A stretch of 64,000 nucleotides of DNA. It comes from an uncultured Bacteroides sp. Its GTDB lineage: Bacteria; Bacteroidota; Bacteroidia; Bacteroidales; Bacteroidaceae. The position numbers and the translations under genes are program-made. Where the stretch lies: the NCBI RefSeq assembly GCF_910578895.1, contig NZ_CAJTSC010000001.1:171116-235115 (forward strand), written 5' to 3'. This document shows, piece by piece, positions 63,893 to 64,000 of this stretch (its first letter is position 1; each line of letters begins with the position of its first letter). The notes under the pieces are model-generated. The model searched no databases, was not told the DNA's origin, and saw nothing but the letters and a program-made list of their open reading frames with translations.

Positions 63893-64000
63893 CCTGTCAT
63901 CACAAAATGAAAAGAACCGGTTCTTTTCATTCTGCCTGCAAATTGCCTTATCTTTCCTCTAAAGAAAAAACATTTTCTTTATCCTGCCGGTGTGAGATTC

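Larger units (their letters stand above)
62758..64000. other. 1.24-kb region without protein genes
   Basis: Contains promoter set F, a small RNA with its own promoter and terminator, a stable hairpin at 63432-63474 and copy B of the 379-bp repeat. Open frames up to about 100 codons occur but none has supporting features. The last 100 bases (63893-64000) show nothing I can name. Confidence 0.6.

Overview
The window is part of a very large xylan-degradation region from a gut Bacteroides. Evidence for the genus is the SusC/SusD pairs, hybrid two-component regulators with fused sensor, kinase and AraC domains, promoter -7 boxes of the form TAnnTTTG, and lipoproteins with short Ser/Ala-Cys lipoboxes. 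The enzyme set and gene order fit the xylan-rich species around B. intestinalis and B. cellulosilyticus, but the species call is a guess. There is no tRNA, rRNA, CRISPR array or insertion sequence that I can support.

Layout. 1-3.4 kb: the 3' end of a SusC receptor and its SusD partner, followed by a lipoprotein GH67 alpha-glucuronidase (3.5-5.5 kb). 5.7-8.8 kb (minus): acetylesterase and GH10 xylanase. 9.2-15.5 kb (plus): a second acetylesterase lacking its C-terminal domain, a sugar:cation symporter, a cytoplasmic GH43 and a second GH67, i.e. an uptake and final-breakdown operon. 16-20 kb: a complete hybrid two-component regulator. 20.2-33.5 kb (minus): a six-gene operon for side-chain removal (GH97, GH43-CBM6-CE1, GH8, esterase-GH95, GH43, GH115). 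34.3-41.4 kb (plus): a regulator that has lost its kinase and receiver domains, then GH43-CBM6 and GH31. 41.5-47 kb (minus): a large GH43-like enzyme, a GH5 lipoprotein and an orphan lipoprotein. 47-60.7 kb (minus): the xusA-B-C-D-E / xyn10C core xylan-binding and import operon, carrying an extra small gene. 61-62.8 kb (minus): a lipoprotein GH43. 62.8-64 kb: regulatory DNA, a small RNA and a dispersed repeat.

Working together: surface lipoproteins (Xyn10C, GH5, GH43, XusB/D/E) bind and cut arabinoglucuronoxylan. XusA/XusC and the third SusC import oligosaccharides. Periplasmic GH67, GH115, GH43, GH95, GH97, GH31 and esterases strip glucuronate, arabinose, galactose, xylose, acetyl and feruloyl groups. 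The symporter and cytoplasmic GH43 finish the job.

Main discovery: six operon promoters carry direct repeats related to ATGTAAC, spaced 20-21 bp (nearly always 21) and pointing downstream. In all six the repeat frame ends exactly 31 bp before a Bacteroides -7 box. This looks like the binding code of the hybrid regulator. A variant with the same geometry sits behind the kinase-less regulator. Separately, five intergenic places hold arrays of short palindromes with a 22-bp period. They comprise four unrelated sequences, and one of them lies inside a 379-bp repeat present twice, 48,025 bp apart.
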